The notes: a model not told the origin generated them from the sequence alone. Counted from the first letter of the stretch, positions 37,302 to 49,904 are shown. The stretch is DNA of 64,000 nucleotides from Equus caballus (GCF_041296265.1 NC_091695.1:14243001-14307000); one strand, 5' to 3'. Made by a program: numbers and translations.

Positions 37302-38435
37302 TGGAAAATTGTATGGAAATCTGTTATCAGTTGAGGTTAAAAATTCTAAAACACGGCTGATTACAAATAAAAATATCATATTTGACATCTTGATTGAGGG
37401 TCCAAGGGAAAGAAAATAATCATGACAATGTTAAGGTCTTGGAGGTTCAGTTTCTTAACAACACCAACGCCCTTTTCAGAGGCTGCATTTTTTCACTATT
37501 AAAACAATACCAAATAACTGCATCAAAGTAATAAATGTATAGCTTTCATAAAAAATCATAATGGAGATGTTTACAACATTATACTAGCCCAGAAACTTCA
37601 GTTATCAAAGCAGATTGTTAAAACTGTGGCTAAATCACCAAGGTAGGGTATCAGAGATAAAAGTTTAAACGTGAGATGGGGCCATCAAGAGTCGCTGGAT
37701 CTCTGAGTCAGATGCAGAGACAGGTGCAATCTGTTCACCTCTAACGAATCCGTCTGTGCTCCCTCTGTGTTCCTAACGTAACCCAATAAGAACAATGTAT
37801 GTGTTTCTTTCCTCCTTTGAGATCCTCCCTGAGGCAAAAGGATACAATTTGTTAATTATATCAAATTTATTTGAAGGTTTCAAACAAAGCCAGTGGGATA
37901 TCTGCTAGCTATACAACACATCTTTATATTTCCATGCAGATGAAGTTATGTTATATACCTTTCCAAGTTTCTCTTTGTTAATTCTTTCCTACTGCTACCT
38001 AGAGATCTGGAATCAAAACATTGTATCTGTAGGACAGGTGTTTTAGTTTTACTTGCAACCCTTAATCATCTCCTTTTAATACAGTGGCTTTTTATGACTT
38101 TATGGCTGAGGACATAATGGAGAAATGTTTGAACAATGCTTATGGCATTGTTTTGAAAATTCACAAGGGGAAATAATATCTATGTGTAGCTGTTTTCTCC
38201 TTTGTGGTATCTTATCATTGAATAATAGTGTACATATTAACAAATGCATTCATCATGAATAAATTCTTACAAACTAACCACATTGTATAATCAGAATCCT
38301 AATTAAACACTGCAACAACAAAAATAAAATAAAATAAAATATTATCAGGACCCCAGAAGAATCCTTCAATAAATTTTCTACCATAAACTGTCCCCTTACA
38401 CACGCACACACACCTGCCCACCCACGCAAATCAAT
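37302..38435. other. Unassigned intergenic DNA
   Basis: No gene. A short (aaaat) run lies at 38325-38341 and a CA-rich stretch near 38400. The rest was not assigned. Confidence 0.5.
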
Positions 38436-38439
38436 AACT

Positions 38440-41250
38440 ACTATTCTGACTTCTAACAGCCTAGATTATATTCAAGTATTTTTGTTACTTTAAATAGAAG
38501 TAATCCCATACATGTTGGGTTTTTTTTTTTTGTGCCTGGGTTCTTTCACCTACTATATTGTTATAGGTAGTTCTAGATTGCTCGTTCTCATTTTTGTGTA
38601 CAATTCCATTTTATGAATGTACCACAAATTAGTTATCCATTATTCTATTGTTGAGTATTATAATTGGTTCCAATTTGGAGGTTTGATAACTAGTGATACT
38701 GTAAGCATTCTAATCCAAGTCATATTTTGATGACCATAAAACTTTTTGTTCACATTTTTGGGTCTTTATAAAATAATAAAAATTGGCTTTTGTCATGTAC
38801 TTATTAGAGATGATCATTTATAATTTATAAAAACTGATGGTTACAAAAATTTCCTGACAGTAGTAATTAAAGGCAGTTACTCTTACACCCGTCGTCACCA
38901 TGTCCACACCAATATTCAATCTAGATTGGTTTAATCTTGAATGTATTTCTATTTGGGTGTATTCCTTGCCCTGAAATTGCTAAGTCATGGGATATGCATA
39001 TTCACCATTAGTAAATACTGCCAAGTAAACTTCCAGAGTGCTTATATCAATATGCATTCATACTAGCCGTGGAAACTAGATATGATTGTTTAATACCTTT
39101 GTCAAGATTTAGTATTTTCTATTATTTTCTTTCTAGCCGTTCTGGATGCCATCTACGGGTATTATTTTGGTTTTAGATTGCATTATCCTAATGCTGAATG
39201 AAATTGAGAAACTTTTCATATATTTAATGGCTATTTAGATATTTTATTTTGAAAAGTGCTTGTTCATGTCTTTTGTCATTTTTGTATTGTATTTCATGTC
39301 AACTACCAATTAATTTGTAAGAGTTGTTTTTGTATTTTGCATGAGTCCTCTAACAATACGTCTGATTATTGTAGGTCTGATAAAAATATCCTCTCTCACT
39401 ATGAGAGTTTCCCTTTTCGCATTATTAATTTTGAGGAACAGAATTTCTTAATATAGTTCAATTAATCTTTGTAAATCTTATGTATTTATTGCTTTGTGTG
39501 TTCCGTTTAAATATTTGTACAAGTTCCAATATCACAAAAATGTCCCATTATGTTTTCCTCTAAAATGTTTATAGTTTGCGTTTCATATTTAGAATGTTTA
39601 TCCAGGTAGAATTCATTCTGTATAGGGTATGGGTCGATATCCAGATTCCTTTTTTCCCTCAAAATAAATATACAAGTTACCTAATAGCATTTATTGAAAA
39701 GATCATTTTTTCTCTTTTGGAAAATAGTTACACTTCTATCATAAGTTAGGTAACAGTATATATGTGCATCTGTTTGTGGAGTCACTATTCTATTCCATTG
39801 ATCAGTCTGTCTGTCCTCAGGAAAATGTTTTAATTATATAGGGTTTATAATAGACCAAGATGCCTGGTAGCATAACTCCTGAAAGTTTATTCTCTTTCTT
39901 CAAAAATTGTCTTTGCTGTTTTTGGTGTTTTGCCTCTCTGAACTAATTTTACACTCAGCTTCCAAAGTTCTAAAAGGAAGAAAGACATAAAAGATGGAAG
40001 GAAGAAAAGGAGAGAGGGAGGGAAAGAGGAAGCTATACAGCAATCTAAAGATATTAAACTTTATTACAATATTAAACTTTCCATTCCATGGACATATTTG
40101 GTACAAATTTTCATTGATTTATCTGTTTTAAATGCCTTGTTAAATATTTATACCTATCTTTACTGAGGTCTTAGATTTTTTGATTGAGGTCATGATAGTT
40201 TCTGACATTTTGAAACTTCAGCTGTACATTATTATTTGTCAGTCACTCTATAGGTTTGCCCCTTCACCCTTTGTGCACACCTCCCGCCCCTCTTCCCCCT
40301 GCTAGTTGCTAAATAGTTCTCTTTGTCCATGTGTTTGTTTATCTTGGACACATGTTTGAAATCATAGAGTGTTTGTCTTTCTCTGTCTGGCTTCTTTCGC
40401 TTACCGTAATACCATCAAGGTCAATCCATGTTGTTGTGAATGGACAATTTTGTCATTTTCTATGGCTGCATAGTATTCCATTGTGTATATATATATATAT
40501 ATACACCCTACCTTGTTTATCCAGTCATCAGTTGATGGGCACTTGGGTTGATTCCACATCTTGGCTATTGTGAATAATGCTGCAATGAACACAGGGTGCA
40601 TAAGTCTCTTTGAATTGCTGATTTGTTAAATTCTTTTATTAGATTTATTCCTAAACTAGGTTTCTTTTTTAATGCTGTTGTTTGATAAACTTTATACTTC
40701 AATTTCATTTTCTAATTGTTGTGGGTAGGATGTAGAAATAAAGTTGATTTTTCTAAACATATTTTGTATTGGCAAATTTGCTAAATTCACTTATTTCTAA
40801 TAAGTTATTTATAGGATTTTTCTATATAGTTAATAATAACTTTTACCAAAAAAATTAAAAATGCCAGTTTGTGATTTGCTATCTTTATATCTTTTATTAC
40901 TTTTCTTATCATAGTGAACCAGCTACAATGTCCAATACATACTGAATATAAACGGTGAGACTGGGTCTCTTAGTCTTGCGGCCGGTTTCAGAAAGAAAGC
41001 TTTCAGTCTTTCACTGTTACAAGATTTATGTAGTTTTTTTTAAATGTAATGATATGTATCCATCAGTTTAATATCATACAGAGCATTTCACTGCTCTAGA
41101 AATCCTCCATGCTCAACTTCTTCATCCTTCCCGCATATGTAGGATTTTTATAGATATCATTGATAACATTGCTTTCATCTATTCTGCTCTACTGAGCAGT
41201 TTATTACAAACTAGTGTTGAATTTTATCATAAATCTATTTCAGTTTTTCT
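38440..41250 (-). repeat. Old L1M element, ORF2 region, interrupted by a younger L1
   Basis: The plus strand carries long reverse-complement L1M text: 'actattctgacttctaacag', 'tgtaccacaaattagttatc', 'cttccagagtgcttatatca', 'ccattgatcagtctgtctgt', 'agaccaagatgcctggtagc' and, after the interruption, 'agatttattcctaaactagg', 'gactgggtctcttagtcttg' and 'ggccggtttcagaaagaaag'. The inserted piece is 40173-40626. A purine-rich patch lies at 39970-40030. Confidence 0.7.
40173..40626 (-). mobile_element. L1 3' end, younger, nested in L1M
   Basis: Reverse complement of the same L1 3' UTR type as 26660-28455: 'cattttgaaacttcagctgt', 'ctgctagttgctaaatagtt' and 'gtccatgtgtttgtttatct'. It is followed by the last ~70 ORF2 codons, including CIYIYIYTMEYYAAIENDKI. 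A (ta)n microsatellite at about 40486-40502 sits inside the YIYIYTMEYY codons. It is severely 5'-truncated. The host L1M resumes on both sides. Confidence 0.85.
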
Positions 41251-41599
41251 TTTAAGTTACAAAAATATTAATTTATGTAATTGGTTTTCAGATATGAAGT
41301 CCACCTTGCATTCTTGCTTATATGCATTACTCTAACTGTATCAAATATTCAAAACCAAAATGTATAACATATAAAGTGCCCTTATCTTATAAGTACAGCT
41401 CAGTATCGTTTATATTTTTATATATGGACGTAGTTTTTGCAGAGTGTGATGTCTCTCACTTAAGATTATGTCCATTCATCTTCTTCTCCTTTCTCCTCCG
41501 CCTTCTCCTCCTCCCCCTCGCTTTTCTTCTTGCATTGCTGTATAGAATACATTTTTTGAAAATGCCGTTATATATTCACCCATTCTACCCTTAATAAGC

Positions 41600-43065
41600 A
41601 TTAACATGTATAATAATAACATTTGCTGAAAACATTCTTATCCTCCAGTGGACATAATTACTCCAGAATGAAAGTGCTGCATCACAGAGGACACAAGTAC
41701 TAAATTTAGTATTTATCAACCTTTTTTCCCCAAAGTTTTTATAGCAATACATACTCCCTCAAGCAAGTAAAAGATATTTAGTTTCTCCGCATTCTAACCA
41801 ACAATTTGAATTGTTGTTCAAACACACTTTTGAATTTGAGCCAACCTGGTTGGTGTGTAGTGATAACACAGTATAGTCTTAACTTGCATTTACCTAATTT
41901 AAATGATTTTTTGAACACTTTTTTTGTCCTTTATTTTTGGCTGTTTTGATATCCTCTTTTCCAAAGTATTTCTTCAGGTGTCTTGCCTTTCTTTTTCTTT
42001 TCCTAATAGGTTAACTGTCTGGTTCATACAATTTCAGGAGTTAACTAATTTGTTGTTGTTTTGGGCTTTTTCCTTCCAAATTACTGACATCAGTACATTG
42101 TAGGGTGTATGTTTTTCAAATGTATTCTCTCAGAATTTGCTTTTCACCTTCCTTTGATGCATTTTGATCAATACCAGTTTTTATTTTGGATAGAGCGCTA
42201 TTCATCTAATTTTTAGTGATATTATTTTTGTACCCTGTTTAAGAAATCTTTGCATTTCCCCAGTCATGAAAATGTTATTTTCCCTTTCTTCAAGAAATGT
42301 TGTTGTTTTTGCTTTCACATGTGTTTCACAATATACCTCAATTAATTTTCGCAGATGGTGCAAATAAATGACTAAGGTTTATGCTTTACACAGGAATCCT
42401 AATCGAAATAGGTTGGTCTTCTGAGACATCCTCCTCTCCTCACCTCATTGTGTGGAGTTTTGTTTCAAATCAAGTGAAATTATAAATCCGAATCTATTTT
42501 TGAACTTTACTTTTATTTATTTTATTGACGTATCTATGCATACATGCTCTGATGATGCAATTTTTTGAATAATTGAGCTTTATTAAAGGAATTAATATAT
42601 GTTATTGGAAGTCCGCTGTATTCTTTCCTCTTCAAAGATATTTCCCTGCCTATTCTTGATCCTTTGAATTTTCACATGAATTTTTATATCAACTTGAATA
42701 TTAAAAAAATATTATTAGAATTTTGATTATTGCCACATAAATCTATAGCAAAATTAGGAAGAACTTACCTCATTGCAATATTTATGTCTTCAACCAATGG
42801 ACATAGTATATTGCTACATTTATGTCTTTCCTTGATTATTCAGTAGTGTTTTTATAGTTTCTAGCATTGAAGAAACACAAATTATTCATTAGATTTTTCC
42901 CAAAGTATTTTACAGATGTTTTTCGGTGTAATTAATGTTTTAAATTTTCATTTTTACTCATTTTTTGTAATATATGTCAAAATAATTGATCTCTTATATG
43001 CTGACGTGATGTCCACTGACCTTGTAAAACTTTAGTTTGAAGATTCTTTTGGATTTTTAATGTAC
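41600..43065 (-). repeat. Old L1M fragment (3' half)
   Basis: Reverse-complement L1M landmarks include 'agaatgaaagtgctgcatca', 'ccgcattctaaccaacaatt', 'tgatatcctcttttccaaag', 'aagaaatctttgcatttccc' and 'gatgtccactgaccttgtaa'. The gap 41251-41599 contains a C/T-rich patch (ccttctcctcctccccctcg near 41500) and may be part of the same debris. Confidence 0.6.
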
Positions 43066-43658
43066 ACAATATGACACTTGAAAATAATTACACTTTTATT
43101 TCTACTTCCCCAAGCATATACATGTTCACATCATAATTTAACAGAAGTCTGAGATTCCACCCACCACAAAGGAGATAGAGTTAAAACATCACTAAGTCAG
43201 ATATTTTGTTGTATTCTTTATTGCTGTACATTTATGCCCAGCATGTAGAACAGTAAATGACATCTCCTGTTTGTCTGTATGCCAGGATTATGGGCACTGA
43301 TATTTAAATGACATGTGAGACACAAAGAAAATATTTTATTAAAGGACACAAGAATGCCTTTTTAAAAAAATTATCAAATGGGTGATCCATTAAGAAAGAC
43401 TTCCTTCCATTGTACCATAAGCACTTGGCAATGTGAGAATAGTCATCCAGATTTCAGGCTCTTGCACTGAAACTTGAGGACAAAAATCAAAGTTGATACC
43501 AGAAAGATGATCACTACTTTAACAGCTATAAATTGAAAATAAGAAAAGCATTTATAGTTTCCCATGCTTTTTACACAATATTGCTTTCTAAATGCTTTTA
43601 TATATAATAAATAGATATCTATAATCTAATTTATTGTATATACATTCTCTATTGAACT
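43066..43658. other. 3' flank of the intact OR8K gene
   Basis: AT-rich, no repeat recognised. On the minus strand, AATAAA-type signals occur soon after the stop codon (complement of tttatt at about 43630-43635) and further on. Which one, if any, is used cannot be seen. Confidence 0.4.
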
Positions 43659-44600
43659 TTACATATGGAGTTTGCACAGATTTTTCCATATCCTATGCAG
43701 GGCACCTTTTACCTCTTTGTTCCTCAAGCTGTAGATCATGGGGTTCAGTGCGGGTATTACTAAGGTGTAAAATACAGAAGCCATTTTATCAGTATCAAAG
43801 GAATGACTAGACTTGGGCTGCATGTACATAAAGAACAGAGTTTCGTATAATATAATTACCACTGTCAGGTGAGATCCACAGGTGGAGAAGGCCTTGTGCC
43901 TGCCCTCAGCCGAGTTCATTTTAAGGATGGCCATGAAGATCAGTATGTAGGACACAAGGACTATTAGAAGAGATGAAACTAAATTAAATGATGAAAAGAT
44001 CATTATCATCAACTCAATTTCACGTGTGCTTGAACACAGCAACGTCAACAAGGGAAGACTGTCACAGTAGAAATGACTAATGACATTATAGCCACAGAAA
44101 GATGAAATAAAAATCTTTATAGTAGTCATCAGAGAGAGAAATGCACTGTAGAGATAGGGAACTACTACCAACACCCAACATACCTTTTGTGACATGACAA
44201 CTGTGTAGAGCAGGGGGTTACAGACGGCCATGTAGCAGTCATAGGCCATTGCCGATAGAACGAAAAGTTCACTAATGATGAACAAGATGAAGAAAGTTAG
44301 CTGTGTAGCACACCAATTATAGGAGATTTTATTTTGATTAGCTATAAAATTTACCAACATTTTGGGTCCCACAGCTGTTGAATAACCAAGATCGATGAAA
44401 GCCAGGTGTCTGAGAAAGAAGTAGATGGGTGTTTGTAGCCTGAGGTCCATCTTGGTGAGGATGACCATGCCCAAGTTGCCCACCACTGAGATCATGTGGA
44501 TGATGAGGAAGAGCCCAAATAATGGAGCCTGCAGCTCAGGACGATCTGTGATTCCCATGAGAATGAATTCTTTTAACACTGTTATATTTTGTTTGTCCAT
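43659..44600 (-). CDS. Intact olfactory receptor, OR8K-type (313 aa)
   Basis: A seven-transmembrane odorant receptor of class II, expected in the ciliary membrane of olfactory neurons and coupled to the olfactory G protein. Seen in the sequence: N-glycosylation sequon NIT at residues 5-7; TM1 motif GNLG (41-44); LQTPIYFFLRHLAFIDL (55-71); Cys97 and extracellular-loop-2 cysteines 169, 179 and 189; TM6 KAFSTCGSHLTVV (236-248); TM7 PALNPMIYSLRNKEVK (283-298). Length is normal for the family. The frame also opens upstream at 44669, but a strong splice acceptor at 44622 removes the first codons, and family N-termini favour the Met at 44600. The Met at 44609 is an alternative (316 aa). Oddities: the TM3 DRY motif reads DCY (121-123), FYGT in TM6 is LYET, and PMLNPLIY is PALNPMIY. 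It is OR8K3-like. Orthology is not established. Confidence 0.93.
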   Translation of the reverse strand: MDKQNITVLKEFILMGITDRPELQAPLFGLFLIIHMISVVGNLGMVILTKMDLRLQTPIYFFLRHLAFIDLGYSTAVGPKMLVNFIANQNKISYNWCATQLTFFILFIISELFVLSAMAYDCYMAVCNPLLYTVVMSQKVCWVLVVVPYLYSAFLSLMTTIKIFISSFCGYNVISHFYCDSLPLLTLLCSSTREIELMIMIFSSFNLVSSLLIVLVSYILIFMAILKMNSAEGRHKAFSTCGSHLTVVIILYETLFFMYMQPKSSHSFDTDKMASVFYTLVIPALNPMIYSLRNKEVKGALHRIWKNLCKLHM

Positions 44601-44614
44601 CCAGGCCATTATGA

Positions 44615-44645
44615 AAAATAACTGAGGGAAGAACCATAAGAAGAG
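44615..44645 (-). promoter_or_regulatory. 3' splice acceptor of the OR8K coding exon
   Basis: On the minus strand a pyrimidine-rich tract, ctcttcttatggttcttccc, ends in tcag immediately before ttatttttcataatggcctg, about 20 bases upstream of the ATG at 44600. ORs typically splice an untranslated 5' exon to the coding exon at such a site. The equivalent acceptor is recognisable upstream of OR8K copies 2 and 3. Its use is inferred. Confidence 0.65.
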
Positions 44646-44679
44646 TCCTTGGATTTCAGGAGATAACATCTGTTAAGCT

Positions 44680-46045
44680 TTTAGTATACAAAGCCATTAT
44701 ATGTAAGATAAATCCATATTTTTTTAGATGCAATGATTTTTTAAAAACCCATTCCCATCATTAAATCTAGATCCAATTTAAAAACCATTACAATATAAGA
44801 TATATGGTAGTCATTTGATTTTTTGTGTCACATACTGTTTATCATTACAAGGTGCATATAGTCCCTTTATGGTTCTGTCAACAATACATTGTTAGAAAAT
44901 TTTGGCCTAGAGTACGACTCCTGATATTATTTTCAAAAATGCTTTTCATTTAGAATACACAGAATTAGGTTAAAAATATCGAGTTTTAGAAAAATTATAA
45001 TACAAATAAATTGTCCTCTGCTTCTTGCACCCACAACTTCGGTCCCAATCTCCAATGAAAACCATAATTAACTCATTTAATAAACTTTGATTTACTTCTC
45101 TTCATTGTAACTCTGCAAATCTAAGTGGTATTCTCATTCCACTATCAATTTGATTTCTTAAAATCGTATTCTTATTCCATTGTGCTTTTATGAGTTTTAA
45201 ACATTGTTTGACGATTTTTATGATAGAAAATAACTTAACTGTCTTGCAAGTGTCCTCCACGTGCCCACTCTAAATCACATAAATACAGTGTATCTGAATC
45301 TTCAGTACTTGTGTGCTGACTTATGAGGTTTCTGATTTTTGCTATATACATATCAAGTAAGGCCTGCATCTATAATTTATTCAATCTGAGAAAGAAAAAT
45401 TAGCAAGTATTCCCACATTTGCTTTAATCTTAGCACAGACATCTCTGAAATGATAAGTTTGATGCTTTAGTTTATTTTTCTAACTCATTTAAAGACAAGG
45501 AAAAAGATTAAAACATATTTCTTCATGTACCACTTAAAACCATCTGGTAAACTACTATGAGTATACTTATCCAACAAGGAGAAACATCACTCTAAAGTAG
45601 AAAATGCTGTCTCAAATGCCTCAGGGGCTGGCAAACATTGTCATTGAATGAAGGATGAGGATGAAAGATAAAGAAAGAGATGGAGAACAAGGAGGATATA
45701 TTGTGTGATTCATTTGAAATTCACTCAAAATTTACCTGTTTAGATCTACATGGACAACACAAATAATTATTTGATCCTCATAAAGCCTATTGGATATGAC
45801 ACTGATAGAAATGCAGTATATGCACTATATTTTAATTTGAATACTATTCTTATACCTTTATTTCATCTTGCATCAAGAATACACCAAATGTCTTGAGTCA
45901 ACATATTTTACATTTTAATTTAAAGATTACATTTTCTATACCTCTACTTTCCCAACTCCTTTCCCCTTCAGTCTGTTTTAAAGGCACTTACTTCCAAACT
46001 TTCATGGAAAATCTCATCCATATTTATTACAAAGTCTTCTAGAGT
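44680..46045. other. 5' flank of the intact OR8K gene
   Basis: AT-rich, with no recognised repeat. I looked for the 225-bp block found upstream of OR8K copies 2 and 3 and did not find a clear counterpart. The untranslated exon and promoter of the gene may lie here, but I cannot place them. Confidence 0.4.
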
Positions 46046-46049
46046 ATTA

Positions 46050-47000
46050 AAAATGAGGACCACAATGCAACTAATCCTAGGAGGCCAGCAAAATCCTCAT
46101 TGAAAAGAGATATAATAAATAAACAATGCATTCAGACATATAATTTCACTTATATAGACATAAAAATCCTAACCAATATTACCATATCATTAACATCAAT
46201 TTTTAAAATGTATAATAATACAGTACATTATGTTCAAGCTGGGTTGATCCCATATTTTACTGAATGGTTTAACATTGAAAAATCTGGAAATATAATTTAC
46301 CATATTATCAGACTGACTTAGGTAAAAATATATGAGCATTTGAATAGGTGAAGAATACCATTTAGATAAGACAAAAACAATAAAAAATTAGGAACAAATG
46401 GGAAATTCTATAAACTGATAAAAAATCTTATAAAAAGTAGACCAAACCAACTCTTAAAAGGAGAATATGTAAAACTTTATTAAGAAACATTATAGAAGAC
46501 CTAAATAAACTGGTAGAAATTCTATGTTCCTGGACTGCACAACTTGGTGTTATAAAAATGTCAATTATGCTCAAATTAATCTATTTACTCAATTCTTTTC
46601 CCATAAAGGGGCTTTTGTAGAATTTGACACTAATTTAAAATGTATTTATGAAATGCAAATTATAAAGAATAAGCAAGACATTTTTTAAAGACCTGAGGTA
46701 CCAGGTATTAAAACTTATAAAGCTAGAAGTATTGAGACAATGTGGCATTGGTACAAGGATGCGCAAATACATCTGTGAAACAAAACAGAGAACTCAGAAA
46801 GGGCCATGCTTATATAGAACTTTGATGTATGACAGAGGTGGCATGTTAGGACAGTGAGGCAAAAATGGTCTATTCAATAAATAGAGCCCTCCATAAGGGA
46901 ACACTAACTCTGCAATTATGTGGCATCAGTAAAAGTCATAAAATCGATATAAATCTTTTCTAATTACAAATTTGGAATCTGAAAAAAATGTGCTACTTGG
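46050..47000 (+). repeat. Old L1M fragment (ORF2)
   Basis: A decayed ORF2 reading is visible on the plus strand (e.g. HYVQAGLIPYFTEWFNIEKS near 46225, the counterpart of the usual L1 'hand, nucleotide-binding' stretch), followed by 'tctatgttcctggactgcac' and 'attgagacaatgtggcattg'. Stops are frequent. Confidence 0.65.
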
Positions 47001-47635
47001 CCAATGCTACTTAGCAAATACCAAAATTTTGTAACTTAAGATGTGCAGTGTTATACTAACCAGCTTGTAGGATTCAATGCCAATCCCCAAATCACTATTA
47101 TGTGGCTTGTCATGATCCTCAAAGATTTTTTAAAACTGCACTTCTTCATTATAGTTATATCCCACTATGATAGATCCTCAAACATGTGAGCAAAATTCTA
47201 TGAGCTGAGTAACATGATTTGTGTCATCCCTGCGCTATATAACTGGGACCTGTATGGAGGTCTGGGAAGGTCTCCTACACTCCTCTTCCCATCCTTCAAA
47301 AAATAATTCTCCCTATTCACTTGTGACATGAGCAATTCATAACATGAAAAATGACAGATCCGGAAAAAAAATTCTTTTAAATAATTAAGTATATTATGAG
47401 AGAGGAAAGAGAATATGCAAACCTTAAAAGACGAAATGCTTGAGTTGTGGCAAGTTCACCAATACTGAAAGCAGAACATATATACCAAATTAATAATTCT
47501 TCTAAGGATTGATCTTCCTTGACTCTTTAATAGTACTAGTTTAAAATTTGGTTTTGCCCCAACTATAAATATCTTAGGAGATCCTTTCAAACCTTTAGCC
47601 CCATTATCCAAATGAAAACAGATTTAACACAAAGA
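47001..47635. other. Unassigned intergenic DNA
   Basis: No gene recognised. The sequence may include further old repeat debris. Confidence 0.4.
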
Positions 47636-47639
47636 CAGT

Positions 47640-48260
47640 AGGGACAAAGACATCCTAGTATTGTGGTGTTGTGGTCATATTAGCCTAAGTCAAAAAGTCT
47701 ATTTTATATTATTTTGGCTTTGCCATCACCTCAGTATTGCAAATGTGACTATATCAGACATATATGATTCCCTATCCCTCGTCACTTTGGACCATGACTG
47801 ACTTAGCCTACAGCCATGGTAGACTTTTTCTGGCATGGTGGCAGCTTCCCCTCTCAAGTATTTTACTTCTTTTCCTGAGGGTAAAGTGTCTTGAGAGCTT
47901 GCTCAAACCAGATGCAAGGTAGTCTGGAAGTGCCTGAGATGTCATGTGTCAAAGAACAATACGCAACAGTGAGGATCAGGAATCAATGGATAAACACTCA
48001 GGCGTTCCTGGCCTTCTTTTACATAATTCCTAGAAGAGTTCTGAAGGATACATCAAAGCTTCTTGAGCAATGGAAACTTAATTGCTTACAGCAGTTATCT
48101 ATACTTTATTGTACCCTTCATTAACTTTCTCCCTTTTCAGTCTCACATTCTATGTTTCCTCATTTTTGCTTCCTGGAACCATCTACCCAATAAACATCAT
48201 AAAGCCAAGTCTTTGCCTTAGGCTTGGCTCTTGGGGGAAATTTACACTCTGACGATCCCA
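47640..48260 (+). mobile_element. Possible solitary LTR fossil, family uncertain
   Basis: The second half has LTR-like features: an AATAAA signal (cccaataaacatcataaag near 48190) followed by tctttgccttaggcttggct and cttgggggaaatttacac, an arrangement seen at the 3' end of several mammalian LTRs. The 5' limit is a guess, and no internal region is seen. Confidence 0.35.
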
Positions 48261-49890
48261 GTCTCTTGTACGGTATTAGTAAAATGAGGCCACACACATC
48301 TATAGTGCAAATGACACACTATGGATGCATGACAATAAGAGATAATGATAATACTGTAGTGGTGGATAAATGGAAGCACTAACAGAAACTATTAGTATTT
48401 GACCATCAGTATCTTTGCTTAGACAACATTCTTGGTGTATCTTTTAAAAAATGCTTCCTCCTCTTCAGAATGTTTATTGCCTAGAATCTCAGTATAAGTA
48501 TAAAAACAATAACAAATAGAAAGAAAGTCCCTTACTATCCACAGAGAATATAGTAATAGTGGTAAAAACATATCATTATCGAGCAAATATAGTTATGAAA
48601 AGAGATTATTAATATGCATGGTAAAATGCACTAATTCTGGCATTGGTGACTCTACTTATATTTATAATTTAAACTGAAGACAGGCATCAAAAATAGTCAC
48701 CTAGTAATCATGATAACGAGTGCCAACTACTCACCTAAAATGAGGACTGAGTTCTGGTTCCCTCATGTGATTAACAATCTAACTGCAGCCGGGAGAATAT
48801 ATCAGTGTCTTCCCTCTTTGAGACACTCCCCTGGAGCCTTGGATGCAATTTCTTGTTTATTCTCAAAGCACTTGAGAGCAGGAAATGATGCCTCTGGTGT
48901 TTGTTAATTATCTAGTGTACCTCTGATTTTCCTATTGAGGAGATATTATTTTATGGACTATTCACCTGCTTTCCTTTGTTATTATTTTTATTGCATCCAC
49001 TCAAATACCTGGATGTAAGTATATTTGTTGGATACGTGTTTTAATCACCCAGAAATTACTTCAACATTCTCCGTTTTCTGCAATGTCTTTTTCCCGAGCC
49101 TTATGTCTAAGTATAAAGACAAAACACTTTAAAAGTGTTTATAGTGTTTTAAAAAATTCAAAAGGAATAAAAATTATGAATATGTGCATAGCTCTTATTT
49201 TTAATTCTTTTTGTGACTTAAAGGACTAACTTGAGTTAATGATATCCTAATTCCATATCCCATAATCATCATCAGTCCTCATTCCCCATCCTTGCTTCAA
49301 TTTCCCTCCCCCACCGGGTACCTCCTCCAAAAGGTTGATATATGCCCTTAAAAAGGAATACAGCCTTATAAAGTAAATATAATGTGTGTTTTAACGTGTA
49401 CACATATGTTATTACATAACTCATTTTGATACCTAAAGGTTCTCACTCAATTATACGTTTTTAAACTATATTCATTTTACTACATAAACATGAATATTTT
49501 GCTGACTTTCGTTATTATAATCTGGATCTACTTCCATTTATTATTTGTTTGTTGCCATAGTAATAGGCATTTATTTAGTTACCAACTCTTCACTTCTACA
49601 TGTATCACCACAATTAACAACATTTTGTGTGGTCCTCATTGATCTGTGAATGAACATCTGCCTGAAGGATCTCCTAGAGTGAGTCCCTGATACGGGAAAA
49701 ATAAGCACATTTAATTTATTTAAATAGGTATGGATACATTTCAATATTTATTTTATCTATATGCATTCCACCATCAGAACACAAGGATTTCATACTCTGG
49801 ACACCCATCTTTTAAATATGTACTGCTTATACATATAGTAAGGTATTGTAATAAATAATTGAATCAGATTTAACTTTATAGAAGTAAAAT
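48261..49890. other. Unassigned intergenic DNA
   Basis: AT-rich. The part from 49220 to 49720 reads like very old L1 3'-end debris on the minus strand, but not clearly enough to annotate. No gene. Confidence 0.4.
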
Positions 49891-49904
49891 TGTTTCTCTT
49901 GTCT

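Noticed and set aside
44601-44669. N-terminal extension MLSPEIQGLF... of the intact OR
   Set aside because: A strong splice acceptor at 44622 and the family's usual start argue that these codons are intronic or untranslated.
45000-47600. A third copy of the 225-bp OR8K upstream block, before the intact gene
   Set aside because: Only a weak resemblance near 47540 (ttttgccccaact, atcctttcaaa), too short to claim.
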